DNA from: an uncultured Clostridia bacterium
GTDB lineage: Bacteria; Bacillota; Clostridia; Saccharofermentanales; Saccharofermentanaceae
DNA: 64,000 bases
Reading direction: 5' to 3'
NCBI GenBank assembly: GCA_947303255.1
Contig: CAMYXL010000004.1
Span: 1-64,000, forward strand
Both the position numbers and the translations under genes were made by a program. The notes under the pieces were generated by a model that had not been told where the DNA came from, searched no databases, and saw nothing but the letters and a program-made list of their open reading frames with translations. This document shows positions 37,391-46,679 of this stretch, in pieces (within the stretch, counting starts at the first letter, position 1; the number at the start of each line of letters is the position of its first letter).

Positions 37391-39442
37391 TCATTTCTTC
37401 TCGTTAACTGTTTTCTTTTTTGTGGTCGTCTTCTTAACGGGTTTCTTAGCTGCCGTCTTGGAAGTCGTTGTCTTCTTCGCTGAAGCGGTCTTCTTAGCTG
37501 CTGTTGTCTTTTTAGCTATAGGTTTCTTCGCCGCTGCTTTCTTGACTGCTTTCTTCTTCGGCTTATCTACTCTCATGAAGTAGATACCTGCCAAAGGCGG
37601 AAGATTGATCTGGATGTGATACGGTAATCCGTTGTACGGCTCATCGATCGCTTCAACGCATCCTTGAGCATCTGTCTTTGTCGGATAGCCGCTTCCTCCG
37701 AATCCCATGTCATCCGTGTTGAGGATGATCTTATATGTTCCGAGCTCATATACAGGGATCTTATATCCCTCCAAAGGCTGCGGGACCATATTGAGAGCCA
37801 CATAAATGTCTCTGTCCTCTTCACGAGGAGATGTTCTCTTGTAGATGAAAACATTGTTGAGTGTATCCTTGATATCTACCCAGCCGAATCCGCTCCATGT
37901 GTGATCATCGAGCCAGAACTGAGGATATTCCATGTAAACCTGGTTAAGTCTGGAGCAGAATTCCTGAAGGAGTCTGTGAGACTCATAGTCGAGCATGAAC
38001 CATTCGAGTTCTTCGTAGAATCTCCACTCGATGAACTGACCGAACTCAGCGCCCATGAAGTTAAGCTTAGCGCCCGGATGGCTCATCTGATAAAGGAACA
38101 AGAGTCTTAAGTTAGCGAACTTACGCCATACGTCTCCAGGCATCTTATCGATAAGAGAGAACTTACCGTGAACTACCTCGTCATGCGAAAGCGACAATAC
38201 GAAATTCTCACTGAACGCATAATCCATGGAGAAGCAGAACTGGTCGTGGTGCCAGCCCCTCGCATAAGAATCCGTTGAGAAATAATCGAGCGTATCGTGC
38301 ATCCATCCCATGTTCCACTTATGGGTAAATCCAAGTCCGCCGTCCTCAACAGGATGTGAGATCTTAGGATAAGCCGTGGACTCCTCGGCGATCATCATAA
38401 CGTACGGATACTTGTATCTCATTGTACCGTTGAGCTTCTTGAAGAATTCGATGACCTCAAGGTTCTCATTGCCGCCGTACTTGTTCGGGATGTACTGTGT
38501 TCTTCCGTAATCTCTGTAGAGCATGGAACTTACTGCGTCGATACGAAGTCCGTCTACATGGAATTCGTCTACCCAGAATACCGCATTGGAGATCAGGAAT
38601 GATATTACTTCATTCTTGGAGTAATCGAAAACATACGTACCCCACTCCCTGTGCTCGCCGATCCTCGGGTCGCTATATTCATAGCAAGGCGTACCGTCGA
38701 ATCTTACGAGACCTTCCATATTCTTCGGGAAATGTGCAGGTACCCAGTCAAGGATAACGCCGATGCCGTTCTGGTGAAGGACATCAACGAGATACTTAAA
38801 ATCTGCTGGTGTTCCGAATCTGCTCGTTACACCGTAATAACCCGTGATCTGATAGCCCCATGATGCATCAAGAGGATGCTCCATGACAGGCATAAGCTCA
38901 ACGTGGGTATAATGCATCTTACGGCAATAATCGGAAAGATCTATGGCAAGTTCCCTATATGAGAAGAAATTGCCGTCAGGATGTCTTCTCCACGAACCTA
39001 AGTGAACCTCATAGATGTTAATAGGCTGAGGAGCCAGAGCATCTTTCCTGTTCTTGCAGAACTTGGAATCATGCCACGTATAATCGTTAAAATCGTAAAG
39101 GATCGAAGCATTATTAGGTCTCGTCTCAAAATGCCTTGCAAACGGATCGACCTTCTCATATGCTCTCGAATCAGCACCTAAAACGCGATACTTATATCGG
39201 TCCCACTGTGCCGCACCGGCTATCTTACATTCCCAGATACCCGTGTCACCCAAGCGGTACATGGGATCTGCATTACTTGACCAATCGTTGAATTCTCCTA
39301 TTACACTGACACCCTTGGCATTCGGTGCCCAAACTCGGAACAGATAACCTGCTTCTCCGTTATCATCCTTATACGGACGGGAGCCAAGCAGATTATAGGA
39401 CATATAATCTTCCCCTCGATTAAACAAATAAGCTTGTTCCAT
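37391..39442 (-). CDS. glgB: 1,4-alpha-glucan branching enzyme with Lys/Thr-rich C-terminal tail
   Basis: A 683-residue GH13 branching enzyme: N-terminal CBM48 domain (GYLFRVWAPNAKGVSVIGEFNDW, ~32-54), catalytic barrel with nucleophile in VDGLRIDAVSSMLY, acid/base in MMIAEESTAYP and LSLSHDEVVHGKFS, and a C-terminal beta domain to ~626. Residues ~627-683 are an additional Lys-rich tail (24 Lys in 57, many Ala, Thr and Pro). It forms alpha-1,6 branches. I use the ATG at 39442 (TTTGGAGG upstream). First gene of the glycogen operon. Confidence 0.96.
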   Translation of the reverse strand: MEQAYLFNRGEDYMSYNLLGSRPYKDDNGEAGYLFRVWAPNAKGVSVIGEFNDWSSNADPMYRLGDTGIWECKIAGAAQWDRYKYRVLGADSRAYEKVDPFARHFETRPNNASILYDFNDYTWHDSKFCKNRKDALAPQPINIYEVHLGSWRRHPDGNFFSYRELAIDLSDYCRKMHYTHVELMPVMEHPLDASWGYQITGYYGVTSRFGTPADFKYLVDVLHQNGIGVILDWVPAHFPKNMEGLVRFDGTPCYEYSDPRIGEHREWGTYVFDYSKNEVISFLISNAVFWVDEFHVDGLRIDAVSSMLYRDYGRTQYIPNKYGGNENLEVIEFFKKLNGTMRYKYPYVMMIAEESTAYPKISHPVEDGGLGFTHKWNMGWMHDTLDYFSTDSYARGWHHDQFCFSMDYAFSENFVLSLSHDEVVHGKFSLIDKMPGDVWRKFANLRLLFLYQMSHPGAKLNFMGAEFGQFIEWRFYEELEWFMLDYESHRLLQEFCSRLNQVYMEYPQFWLDDHTWSGFGWVDIKDTLNNVFIYKRTSPREEDRDIYVALNMVPQPLEGYKIPVYELGTYKIILNTDDMGFGGSGYPTKTDAQGCVEAIDEPYNGLPYHIQINLPPLAGIYFMRVDKPKKKAVKKAAAKKPIAKKTTAAKKTASAKKTTTSKTAAKKPVKKTTTKKKTVNEKK

Positions 39443-39473
39443 CAAAGACCTCCAAACTGTTTCTTATTCGATT

Positions 39474-39479
39474 ATTATA
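39474..39479 (-). promoter_or_regulatory. Possible -10 of the glycogen operon promoter
   Basis: A perfect TATAAT on the minus strand lies 32 bases before the glgB start, but no convincing -35 is seen at 16-18 bases. The promoter may need an activator. Confidence 0.35.
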
Positions 39480-39605
39480 ACTTATATTTGACTCCCTTAC
39501 CACCAAAAATTACAAAAAACATCTATTTTTTGCCATTGTTTTTGTGCATTTTTTACATATCGTTTTTTGCTTGTTTTTTCGAAAAGAAACTCCGTTTTCG
39601 GGCAA

Positions 39606-39637
39606 TAAAAAGGTCCCCGATCATCTGATCGGAGACC
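39606..39637 (-). terminator. Terminator of the 2-oxoacid oxidoreductase operon
   Basis: On the minus strand GGTCTCCGATCA and TGATCGGGGACC pair (12 positions with one mismatch) with a 2-base tip, followed by TTTTTATT, just after the last subunit gene. Confidence 0.88.
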
Positions 39638-39659
39638 ATTGTTTTCGAGAAAAATAATA

Positions 39660-40199
39660 TTACTTGGCGTAAGAAGCACCCTTATCGAATGCATTCAGGT
39701 TACCAGGGATCTTATTGTGGTGTCTCTCAGGAAGAACTTCCTTCAAGGAAGACTCGAAAGAATCACGGGAGAAACAACCTGTAGCCTTGGAAAGACAACC
39801 GAGCATGGAGATCGTAGCGAACTGCATGTTGCCGAGCTCAGAAGCGATGTCTGAAGCAGGCATAGCGATGAAGTTGATGTCTGATCTTGTAGGCTGGATG
39901 TGGATCAATGAAGAGTCAATGATCAAATATCCGCCCGGCTTCAAAGAAGCCTCGAACTTCTCCATGGAAGGCTGGTTCAAACAGATAACTACGTCAGCGT
40001 CGTTAATAACAGGTGAACCGATAGGCTCATCGGAGATAACTACTGAACAGTTAGCTGTACCGCCACGCATCTCAGGTCCGTATGAAGGGAACCATGATAC
40101 TTCCTTGCCCTCGTAAAGAGCAGCCTCTGCTGCCATCTTACCTGCGGAAAGGATACCCTGACCGCCGAATCCTGCGAGAATAACGGAAAAATCGATCAT
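39660..40199 (-). CDS. 2-oxoacid:ferredoxin oxidoreductase, gamma subunit
   Basis: A 179-residue protein starting MIDFSVILAGFGGQGILSAGKMAAEAAL, with SWFPSYGPEMRGGTANCSVVIS (~37-58) and the LNQPSMEKFE region, all typical of the gamma (KorC/VorA-type) subunit. It contacts the two TPP domains in the oxidoreductase complex. The ATG at 40199 overlaps the beta-subunit stop (ATGA) and has GGAGGTGAAAGC upstream; a longer frame reading is ignored. Last gene of a four-gene operon. Confidence 0.92.
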   Translation of the reverse strand: MIDFSVILAGFGGQGILSAGKMAAEAALYEGKEVSWFPSYGPEMRGGTANCSVVISDEPIGSPVINDADVVICLNQPSMEKFEASLKPGGYLIIDSSLIHIQPTRSDINFIAMPASDIASELGNMQFATISMLGCLSKATGCFSRDSFESSLKEVLPERHHNKIPGNLNAFDKGASYAK

Positions 40200-40951
40200 G
40201 CTTTCACCTCCTCGTTTGTTGTGTCCTTGAAACATCCGAGAGGATACTGAGGGATCATCTTCTCCTTGAGCCACTCCATAGCATCAAGAGGATCTTTACC
40301 CCAGTTAGTAGGACATGTGGAAAGGAACTCAACAAATGCGAAGCCCTTGCCGCTCATCTGAACTTCGAAAGCCTTCTTGATAGCCTTCTTAGCGTTCATG
40401 ATATTCTTATAGTCTGTGAGGCATACACGCTCAACATAAACAGCACCCGTAAGCTGAGAGATAAGCTCAGATACGTTGATCGGATAACCCTGGTAAGAAG
40501 CATCACGACCGAATGGTGATGTTGTTGTTACCTGACCCAAAAGTGTTGTAGGAGCCATCTGACCGGATGTCATACCGTAAACAGCGTTGTTTACGAAGAA
40601 TGCACAGATCTTCTCTCCTCTAGCTGCAGCGTGGATGATCTCAGCTGTACCGATGGAAGCGAGGTCACCGTCACCCTGATATGTGAAGACTACCTTATCC
40701 TTATGTGTACGCTTGATACCTGTAGCAACTGCCGGTGCACGACCGTGAGCAGCCTGTACCATGTCACATGAGAAATATTCATAACTGTTATAAGTACAAC
40801 CAACGGAAGCAACACCGATAGCATCGTTAAGGATGCCCATCTCAACCATTGTCTCAGCAATGATCCTGTGAATGATACCGTGGTTACAGCCCGGGCAATA
40901 ATGCAAAGGCTTTTTGGTCAAACCTTCAGTAGGTTGAAATACAATAGCCAT
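40196..40951 (-). CDS. 2-oxoacid:ferredoxin oxidoreductase, beta subunit (TPP-binding)
   Basis: A 251-residue thiamine-diphosphate domain protein. HYCPGCNHGIIHRI (~18-31) is an iron-sulfur/CoA-side motif, FTYQGDGDLASIGTAEIIHAAARGE (~89) is the TPP-Mg site, and VNNAVYGMTSGQMAPTTLLGQ is characteristic of Kor/Vor beta subunits. It decarboxylates a 2-oxoacid to acyl-CoA with ferredoxin reduction. It overlaps the alpha-subunit stop by one base. Substrate could be 2-oxoisovalerate or 2-oxoglutarate. Confidence 0.93.
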   Translation of the reverse strand: MAIVFQPTEGLTKKPLHYCPGCNHGIIHRIIAETMVEMGILNDAIGVASVGCTYNSYEYFSCDMVQAAHGRAPAVATGIKRTHKDKVVFTYQGDGDLASIGTAEIIHAAARGEKICAFFVNNAVYGMTSGQMAPTTLLGQVTTTSPFGRDASYQGYPINVSELISQLTGAVYVERVCLTDYKNIMNAKKAIKKAFEVQMSGKGFAFVEFLSTCPTNWGKDPLDAMEWLKEKMIPQYPLGCFKDTTNEEVKA

Positions 40952-42027
40952 TATACGTTACCTCCCTTGTGGATCTCGACGATCTTATCGAGAATTTCTT
41001 TCTGTGTAGGCAAGTTACCGCCCATTCTTCCGTGGAAGTAAACAGGCTTCTGACCGTTAACAGCAAGACGAACATCCTCGACCATCTGACCTGCGTTAAG
41101 CTCAACATCGAGGAAAGCCTTAACGTTGGACTTAGCTGCTGTCTCAGCAATGATCTTGCTTGGGAATGGCCAGAGTGTGATAGGTCTGATCATACCAACC
41201 TTAATGCCCATCTCAGCTGCCTGTCTGATAACGTTCTTGCTGATACGTGAACATGTTGAGAAAGCTGTGATAACGATCTCAGCATCCTCAAGACCGATTG
41301 CCTCATAACGAACCTCGTTCTCCTCAACAACCTTGTACTTCTCCTGAAGCTCAAGGTTCTTCTTCTCGAGAACGTCCGGATCGATATAGATGGAAGTAAT
41401 TGTGTTGTGCTCCTTACGATCGCCTCTGCCTGTACAAGCCCATGGCTTCTCGTAATTAACAACCGGCTCCTCATCTCTGAAAGCTACAGGCTCCATCATC
41501 TGACCCAAAGTACCGTCACCAAGGATCATAACGAGCATTCTGTACTTATCTGCAAGGTTAAATGCCTCAACTGTAAGCTCATAGAGCTCCTGAACTGAAG
41601 CTGGAGCGATAACAAGGTTTCTGTAGTCACCGTGTCCGCCACCCTTTGTTGCCTGGAAGTAGTCACCCTGTGCAGGCTGGATACCGCCGAGACCCGGGCC
41701 GGCTCTTACGATGTTAACTACAACTGCAGGAAGTTCTGCACCGGCAATATAGGAGATACCCTCCTGCTTAAGTGAGATTCCCGGAGATGACGAAGATGTC
41801 ATTACTCTTGCGCCTGCTGAAGCGGCACCGTAAACCATGTTGATAGCTGAAACTTCACTTTCTGCCTGTACAAAATTACCGCCAATCTGAACCATTTTCT
41901 TAGCCATGTAGTGCATGACTTCAGTCTGCGGTGTGATCGGATAACCGAAGTAATTTCTGCAGCCCGCACGAATTGCGGCTTCTGCAATAACCTCATTACC
42001 CTTCATTAAGACTCTTTTTTGTGCCAT
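40951..42027 (-). CDS. vorB: 2-oxoacid:ferredoxin oxidoreductase, alpha subunit (VorB-like)
   Basis: A 358-residue protein: MKGNEVIAEAAIRAGCRNYFGYPITPQTEVMHYMAK at the N-terminus, EVSAINMVYGAASAGARVMTSSSSPGISLKQEG (~60-92) and GPGLGGIQPAQGDYFQATKGGGHGDYR (~110-136). These match clostridial proteins annotated as VorB (3-methyl-2-oxobutanoate dehydrogenase), though KorA proteins are close. It binds the pyrimidine ring of TPP and the substrate. A valine-derived 2-oxoacid is the likeliest substrate; it may make isobutyryl-CoA for branched fatty acids. Confidence 0.88.
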   Translation of the reverse strand: MAQKRVLMKGNEVIAEAAIRAGCRNYFGYPITPQTEVMHYMAKKMVQIGGNFVQAESEVSAINMVYGAASAGARVMTSSSSPGISLKQEGISYIAGAELPAVVVNIVRAGPGLGGIQPAQGDYFQATKGGGHGDYRNLVIAPASVQELYELTVEAFNLADKYRMLVMILGDGTLGQMMEPVAFRDEEPVVNYEKPWACTGRGDRKEHNTITSIYIDPDVLEKKNLELQEKYKVVEENEVRYEAIGLEDAEIVITAFSTCSRISKNVIRQAAEMGIKVGMIRPITLWPFPSKIIAETAAKSNVKAFLDVELNAGQMVEDVRLAVNGQKPVYFHGRMGGNLPTQKEILDKIVEIHKGGNV

Positions 42028-42041
42028 TTTAAGATCTCCTC

Positions 42042-42248
42042 TTATCTTTCTACTGTAATTGCCGAATCAGGACACTGAACTGCACAGAAAGCGCAGCCGA
42101 TACAGGAATCCATATCTACGTTATGAACCGGGTGATAACCCTTTGCGTTCAAACGAGACTTTTCAAGCTCGAGAATCTTCTTAGGACAGGCACCGACACA
42201 AAGACCACAGCCTTTGCACAAGTCATCATTAATAGTAATTTTGGCCAT
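42042..42248 (-). CDS. 4Fe-4S ferredoxin subunit of the 2-oxoacid oxidoreductase
   Basis: A 68-residue protein with two 4Fe-4S motifs, CKGCGLCVGACP (~12-23) and CIGCAFCAVQCP (~48-59). It passes electrons from the TPP subunits to free ferredoxin. The start at 42248 has GGCAGGAGGTTTC upstream; the longer frame from 42323 has no site. First gene of the delta-alpha-beta-gamma operon. Confidence 0.93.
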   Translation of the reverse strand: MAKITINDDLCKGCGLCVGACPKKILELEKSRLNAKGYHPVHNVDMDSCIGCAFCAVQCPDSAITVER

Positions 42249-42313
42249 ATGAAACCTCCTGCCTATGTATAATATTGCGATTATAGTCTTAATCGCAAAA
42301 TGCCGCAATAGGC

Positions 42314-42339
42314 AAAAGCACATTCTTTCTTGTGCTTTT
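42314..42339 (-). terminator. Terminator after galM
   Basis: AAAAGCACA and TGTGCTTTT (42314-42322 and 42331-42339) form a 9-bp stem; on the minus strand the 3' arm ends in TTTT. It can also act on the plus strand. Confidence 0.7.
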
Positions 42340-42362
42340 TTGACTCTGTTTATCGAAAAAGA

Positions 42363-43382
42363 TTAAAAAATGAAATGGTATCCCGTCTTGCTGTAGAATT
42401 CTTCGCCTGCACTGAGTATCGGTCTGTCGAATCTCTCATCGTTCAAGGAGTTCGGAACATACTGAGTTTCCATGCAAAGACCGAAGTTCTTCTTATATAT
42501 CTCATTATTCTTTCCGACGATGGTACCGATGTTATTTCCTGTATAGAACTGCATAGCAGGAAGATCTGTATAGACCTCCATCTGGATACCCGTCTCAGCA
42601 TTTCTTACGTAAGCTACTGCCGTCTTGTTCTGCGCAAGGATATAGTTGTGATCATATCCGCCGCCATATGCGAGCTGCTGATCATTATCGCTTATGTTCT
42701 TTCCGACCTTCTTGAAATCAGTAAAATCAAACGGTGTACCCTTTACAGGAGTGATCTCCTTAGGAATAAGATCTGCGGATACAGGTGTATAGAAATCAGA
42801 GTAGATCTTAACCTCATCATTCAATACGGAACCGCTGTCATGGCCTCCGAGGTTGAAATATGTATGGTTAGTCGGATTGATGGCGGTCTTCTTATCAGTG
42901 GTCATCGTATACTCGAGCTCAAGAGTATTATCATCTGTAAGACTATAAGTTACTCTGAACTCACGGTTACCTGGAAGTCCGTACTCCATATCATCAAGCT
43001 TCAATGTAAAGCACACCTGATTCTTGATGAAATCGATTACAGGACTGAACATTCTCTTATGAAGTCCGTTATTGAAATCCGTATGAAGATTATTCTTTCC
43101 CTCGTTAACAGGCAAAGTATACTTGTTGCTGCCGATCATGAACGTAGCTCCTGCCGTTCTGTTAGCAATAGGTCCCACGCAACTTCCGAAGAAGCACGGA
43201 TTCTCCTTATACTTATTCAGATCATCATAACCTAAAACGACATCGATCTTCTTCCCGTCCTTTGTCGGGATCTTGATGCTTACAATGGTAGCTCCGAGCT
43301 CGATAAGCTCAACTTCCATTCCGTTGTCGTTCACCAATGTGTAAAGTGTCATTCCACTTGGTGTCAGCTCAGTCTTAATCAT
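42363..43382 (-). CDS. galM: Aldose 1-epimerase
   Basis: A 339-residue galactose-mutarotase-like protein. NPCFFGSCVGPIANRTAGA (~60) with the substrate Arg, NNLHTDFNNGLHKRMF with the first His, NPTNHTYFNLGGH (~167-179) with the catalytic His, and the C-terminal CMETQYVPNSLN with the catalytic Glu are all present. It interconverts the alpha and beta forms of aldoses such as xylose or glucose in the cytoplasm. GGGGGAATAAC precedes the ATG. It lies 14 bases after the GH3 gene, so it probably mutarotates the sugar that enzyme releases. Confidence 0.93.
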   Translation of the reverse strand: MIKTELTPSGMTLYTLVNDNGMEVELIELGATIVSIKIPTKDGKKIDVVLGYDDLNKYKENPCFFGSCVGPIANRTAGATFMIGSNKYTLPVNEGKNNLHTDFNNGLHKRMFSPVIDFIKNQVCFTLKLDDMEYGLPGNREFRVTYSLTDDNTLELEYTMTTDKKTAINPTNHTYFNLGGHDSGSVLNDEVKIYSDFYTPVSADLIPKEITPVKGTPFDFTDFKKVGKNISDNDQQLAYGGGYDHNYILAQNKTAVAYVRNAETGIQMEVYTDLPAMQFYTGNNIGTIVGKNNEIYKKNFGLCMETQYVPNSLNDERFDRPILSAGEEFYSKTGYHFIF

Positions 43383-43396
43383 GTTATTCCCCCCAG

Positions 43397-45514
43397 TTAA
43401 ACAATTATAGTTGCATTTTTCTTTCCGGTCAGGCTGAAGCTTCTTGCTCCCGGACCGTTAAATCCGATATAGATATTGGCGCTCTTACCCTCGTAATTGA
43501 TATTGCCGTCATTATCTATAGTCGTAAAAGCTCTCCACGGTATTTCGAGTTTTAAGCTCTTGATCTCGTTACCTGCAAGCTTGATCCTGTCAAAAGAAAC
43601 CAGTTTCGGATTCTTGACCTCATACGGGCTGTCAACGATTACATATACCTGGAGTACCTCTTCGGTCTCAACCTCGTTACCGTTACTTACGAGAACTTCG
43701 ATCTCGACACCTTTCTTCTTGAACAACTCGAAATCACCGACGCTCAACAAAGCAGCGCCCTCAACCTTGGTATCACCATAGTTAAGGCCGTATCCGAACG
43801 GATACATCGGCTTCTTCTCGAGGAATCTGTATGTTCTTCCCTTCATGGAATAATCCGTAAACTCCGGGAAATCCTCGAGATCCATATAAAACGTAACAGG
43901 AAGCTTTCCTGAAGGATTTACCTTTCCGAAAAGCATATCTGCCAGAACATCGCCGCCCTGCGGACCCGGATACCAAAGCTGGAATATTGCCGATGCCTCA
44001 TCGCAGAAATCGAGCATGCTCATAGCTGAACCTGCCAATACGCAAACAATAAACGGAACTCCCGTTTTCTCTATCTCTCTTATGAGATGTCTCTGTGGCT
44101 CAGGGAACTCCAGATCTTTCTTATCTCCTGATGCGTACATGTTACCCTGGTCGCCCTCTTCACCTTCCAAGGTCTCATTAAGACCGATACAAAGAACAAC
44201 GACATCAGAATTCTTGGCAACTGTTATTGCTTCAGAGATCCTGTTATACTCGCGTGATAAATTATCCGGCTTTGTCATCGCAAGATCGCAACCTTCTGAA
44301 TAAAGAACTCTTATATCATCACCGCATACATTCTGAATACCGCGAAGGATAGTTGTATTTCTGGAACTTGTTCCGTAGTAGTTACCTATCAGCGCACGAA
44401 CACTGTCTGCATTAGGTCCTATTACACCGATAGTCTTGACCTCTTCTTTCTTGAGAGGAAGAATTCCGTCGTTTTTGAGAAGGACAATACTTTCTTCAGT
44501 TGCTCTTCTTGCAACTTTCAGGTGTTCCTTACACTCAACGACACTATAAGGGATATCGTCATACTCGGTCTTATCAAACATTCCGAGCATATATCTCGTC
44601 GTAAACAGATTGATCGCTGCATTTCTGATCATATCTTCGGTTACAAGACCCTGCTCATAAGCATTCATGATCTTCTGATAAGTACATCCGCAGTTAAGGT
44701 CACAACCCATCTCCAAAGCAAGCTTCGCACTCTCTTCAGGAGAATTTGTAACCTTATGATTTTCATGGAAATCTTTAATTGCCCAGCAATCGGATACATA
44801 GTGACCCTCAAATTTCCACATACCCTTCAAAACATCCTGCATTAGGTACTTATGAGCATTACAAGGTTCACCGTTTGTTCTGTTATAAGCACCCATAACA
44901 GACTCAACTTTAGCATCCCTTACACAAGCTCTGAACTGAGGAAGATAAGTTTCCCACATATCCTTCATGGATGCTTTCGCATCGAAAAAATGACGCATAT
45001 CTTCAGGACCCGAATGAACTGCAAAGTGCTTGGCACATGCAGCGATCTTCATAAAATGATTCTCATCATAATTTCCCTGAAGTGCTTTGATAAAAGGGAC
45101 AGCAAGTTGCGAAATAAGAATCGGATCTTCTCCGTATGTTTCCTGTCCTCTTCCCCAACGCGGATCTCTGAAAAGATTAACGTTAGGTGTCCAGAAAGTA
45201 AGTCCCTTATAGATGTCTCTGTCATTGTTCTTGACAGATTCGTTATATTTTGCACGAGCCTCGGTAGAGATAACTTCACCGATCTCTGTCATAAGTTCTT
45301 TATCAAATGTTGCTCCCAAACCGATAGCTTGCGGAAACATTGTTGCTGTTCCGGCTCTTGCTACTCCATGAAGGCATTCATTCCACCAGTTGTACTCCGG
45401 AATGCCCAATCTGTCGATTGCAGGCGCGTCATACCTGAGTTGGGAAGCGGCTTCTTCCAAAGACATCTTAGATACAAGGATTGTTGCTTTCTTTCTAGCT
45501 TCTTCTCTGAGCAT
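43397..45514 (-). CDS. GH3 beta-xylosidase/beta-glucosidase
   Basis: A 705-residue enzyme without a signal peptide, hence cytoplasmic. YNWWNECLHGVARAGTATMFPQAIGLGATFD (~40-70) and FWTPNVNLFRDPRWGRGQETYGEDP (~108-132) match the xylosidase-like branch of GH3. The nucleophile is Asp ~242 in HYVSDCWAI. The second domain starts near RRATEESIVLLKNDGILPL, and a fibronectin-III-like domain ends the protein. It removes terminal xylose, arabinose or glucose from imported oligosaccharides. It is divergent from the AraC regulator and next to the oligosaccharide transporter, so xylo-oligosaccharides are the likely target. Confidence 0.9.
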   Translation of the reverse strand: MLREEARKKATILVSKMSLEEAASQLRYDAPAIDRLGIPEYNWWNECLHGVARAGTATMFPQAIGLGATFDKELMTEIGEVISTEARAKYNESVKNNDRDIYKGLTFWTPNVNLFRDPRWGRGQETYGEDPILISQLAVPFIKALQGNYDENHFMKIAACAKHFAVHSGPEDMRHFFDAKASMKDMWETYLPQFRACVRDAKVESVMGAYNRTNGEPCNAHKYLMQDVLKGMWKFEGHYVSDCWAIKDFHENHKVTNSPEESAKLALEMGCDLNCGCTYQKIMNAYEQGLVTEDMIRNAAINLFTTRYMLGMFDKTEYDDIPYSVVECKEHLKVARRATEESIVLLKNDGILPLKKEEVKTIGVIGPNADSVRALIGNYYGTSSRNTTILRGIQNVCGDDIRVLYSEGCDLAMTKPDNLSREYNRISEAITVAKNSDVVVLCIGLNETLEGEEGDQGNMYASGDKKDLEFPEPQRHLIREIEKTGVPFIVCVLAGSAMSMLDFCDEASAIFQLWYPGPQGGDVLADMLFGKVNPSGKLPVTFYMDLEDFPEFTDYSMKGRTYRFLEKKPMYPFGYGLNYGDTKVEGAALLSVGDFELFKKKGVEIEVLVSNGNEVETEEVLQVYVIVDSPYEVKNPKLVSFDRIKLAGNEIKSLKLEIPWRAFTTIDNDGNINYEGKSANIYIGFNGPGARSFSLTGKKNATIIV

Positions 45515-45615
45515 ATACTTTCCCCTAAATGCTTAATCATAGTTATTTTACAATCTTTTGACTTCAATTACTTACAAATAATGTAGAAAGTTTTACAAAA
45601 ATTGCGGTTTTTTTA

Positions 45616-45644
45616 TTGAAGTCTCAAGTACGTGTGTTTATAAT
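45616..45644 (+). promoter_or_regulatory. Promoter of the AraC regulator gene
   Basis: TTGAAG (45616-45621), 17 bases, TATAAT (45639-45644) on the plus strand, about 45 bases before the coding start. Confidence 0.7.
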
Positions 45645-45688
45645 TATCTAAAATCTCTATTATTTAGGGCAATGTGAGGTTTTACGTT

Positions 45689-46627
45689 ATGAAAACAAAA
45701 AATGAGACGCCTGCAAATTATTTGCAGCCGATCCGTCAATTCCTGACACGAACTGTCATAGGAAATGACGAAGCTGTTGATTTTGTGCCACAAACTAATA
45801 TGCGTATCTGGTACAACAATCAGGTCGAGGGTTATCCTCTCCACAAACACGATGCGATCGAGATCGTTATTCCTATGGAAAATGGTTATAAGTATATCGC
45901 CAACGGTCGAAAATTCGATCTCAATATGGGCGATATTCTTTTCATACCACCGGGAATCCTTCATGAGATCGAATGTGATTACGAAGGCTCGAGATTTATC
46001 TATCTGTTCAACATCGATTTCATCTCTAAGTTCTTCGATTACAGGGATCTTGAAGAGTTTATAAAGGAGCCGAGACTGGTTAATCCTGCCACGTATCCTG
46101 AGATCTATTCACAGATCTTCGATCATTTCATGAAGATCAATGATCTGTACTTTCTCTATGACGATATAGTTTTGGAGATGAGCATCTACTCTCACCTTCT
46201 GGCAATCCTTGGAACACTTGCAAGATCTTATGCAAAATCTGAGCCAATCTGCATCATAGATACAAAGCAGAGAGAAACGTATATCAAGTTCAAGAGTTTG
46301 ATCAACTACATCAATACTCATTACATGGATGATATTACACTTGATTATGCCGCATCTTTCGTAGGATTTTCCAAGTTCCATTTCTCAAGGCTTTTCAAAG
46401 AATATACGGATTCGACATTCTATGATTATCTTTCAAGAAGAAGGATCCAGGCCGCCAAGTCACTTCTTGGAGATGATGATCTCTCAATAACTGATATCGC
46501 ATTCCAGACTGGATTTAATAACCTGACCACTTTCTGCAGAAGCTTCCAAAAGATAGTTTCCTGTTCGCCTTCAGCATATAGGAACAAACTAAAACGTAAA
46601 AATCAACTTCCAAATTTGGAGCAATAA
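45689..46627 (+). CDS. AraC-family transcriptional regulator with cupin sensor domain
   Basis: A 312-residue protein. The N-terminal cupin region has YPLHKHDAIEIVIPMENGYKY and GDILFIPPGILHEIECD (~80-95), which normally bind a sugar. The C-terminus has two helix-turn-helix units (LDYAASFVGFSKFHFSRLFKEYT and ITDIAFQTGFNNLTTFCRSFQK). I use the ATG at 45689 (TGAGG upstream); a GTG at 45674 is also possible. It lies between the divergent GH3 gene and the convergent transporter operon, and probably controls both. Confidence 0.9.
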   Translation: MKTKNETPANYLQPIRQFLTRTVIGNDEAVDFVPQTNMRIWYNNQVEGYPLHKHDAIEIVIPMENGYKYIANGRKFDLNMGDILFIPPGILHEIECDYEGSRFIYLFNIDFISKFFDYRDLEEFIKEPRLVNPATYPEIYSQIFDHFMKINDLYFLYDDIVLEMSIYSHLLAILGTLARSYAKSEPICIIDTKQRETYIKFKSLINYINTHYMDDITLDYAASFVGFSKFHFSRLFKEYTDSTFYDYLSRRRIQAAKSLLGDDDLSITDIAFQTGFNNLTTFCRSFQKIVSCSPSAYRNKLKRKNQLPNLEQ

Positions 46628-46629
46628 AA

Positions 46630-46655
46630 AAAGGACCGTTTTTAAACGGTCCTTT
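46630..46655. terminator. Bidirectional terminator between AraC gene and MalG-like permease gene
   Basis: AAAGGACCGTTT and AAACGGTCCTTT pair perfectly with a 2-base tip (46630-46641 and 46644-46655) between two convergent stop codons, with T-rich flanks on both strands. Confidence 0.88.
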
Positions 46656-46679
46656 ATTCTTCCGATCAAAAGTATCGAA

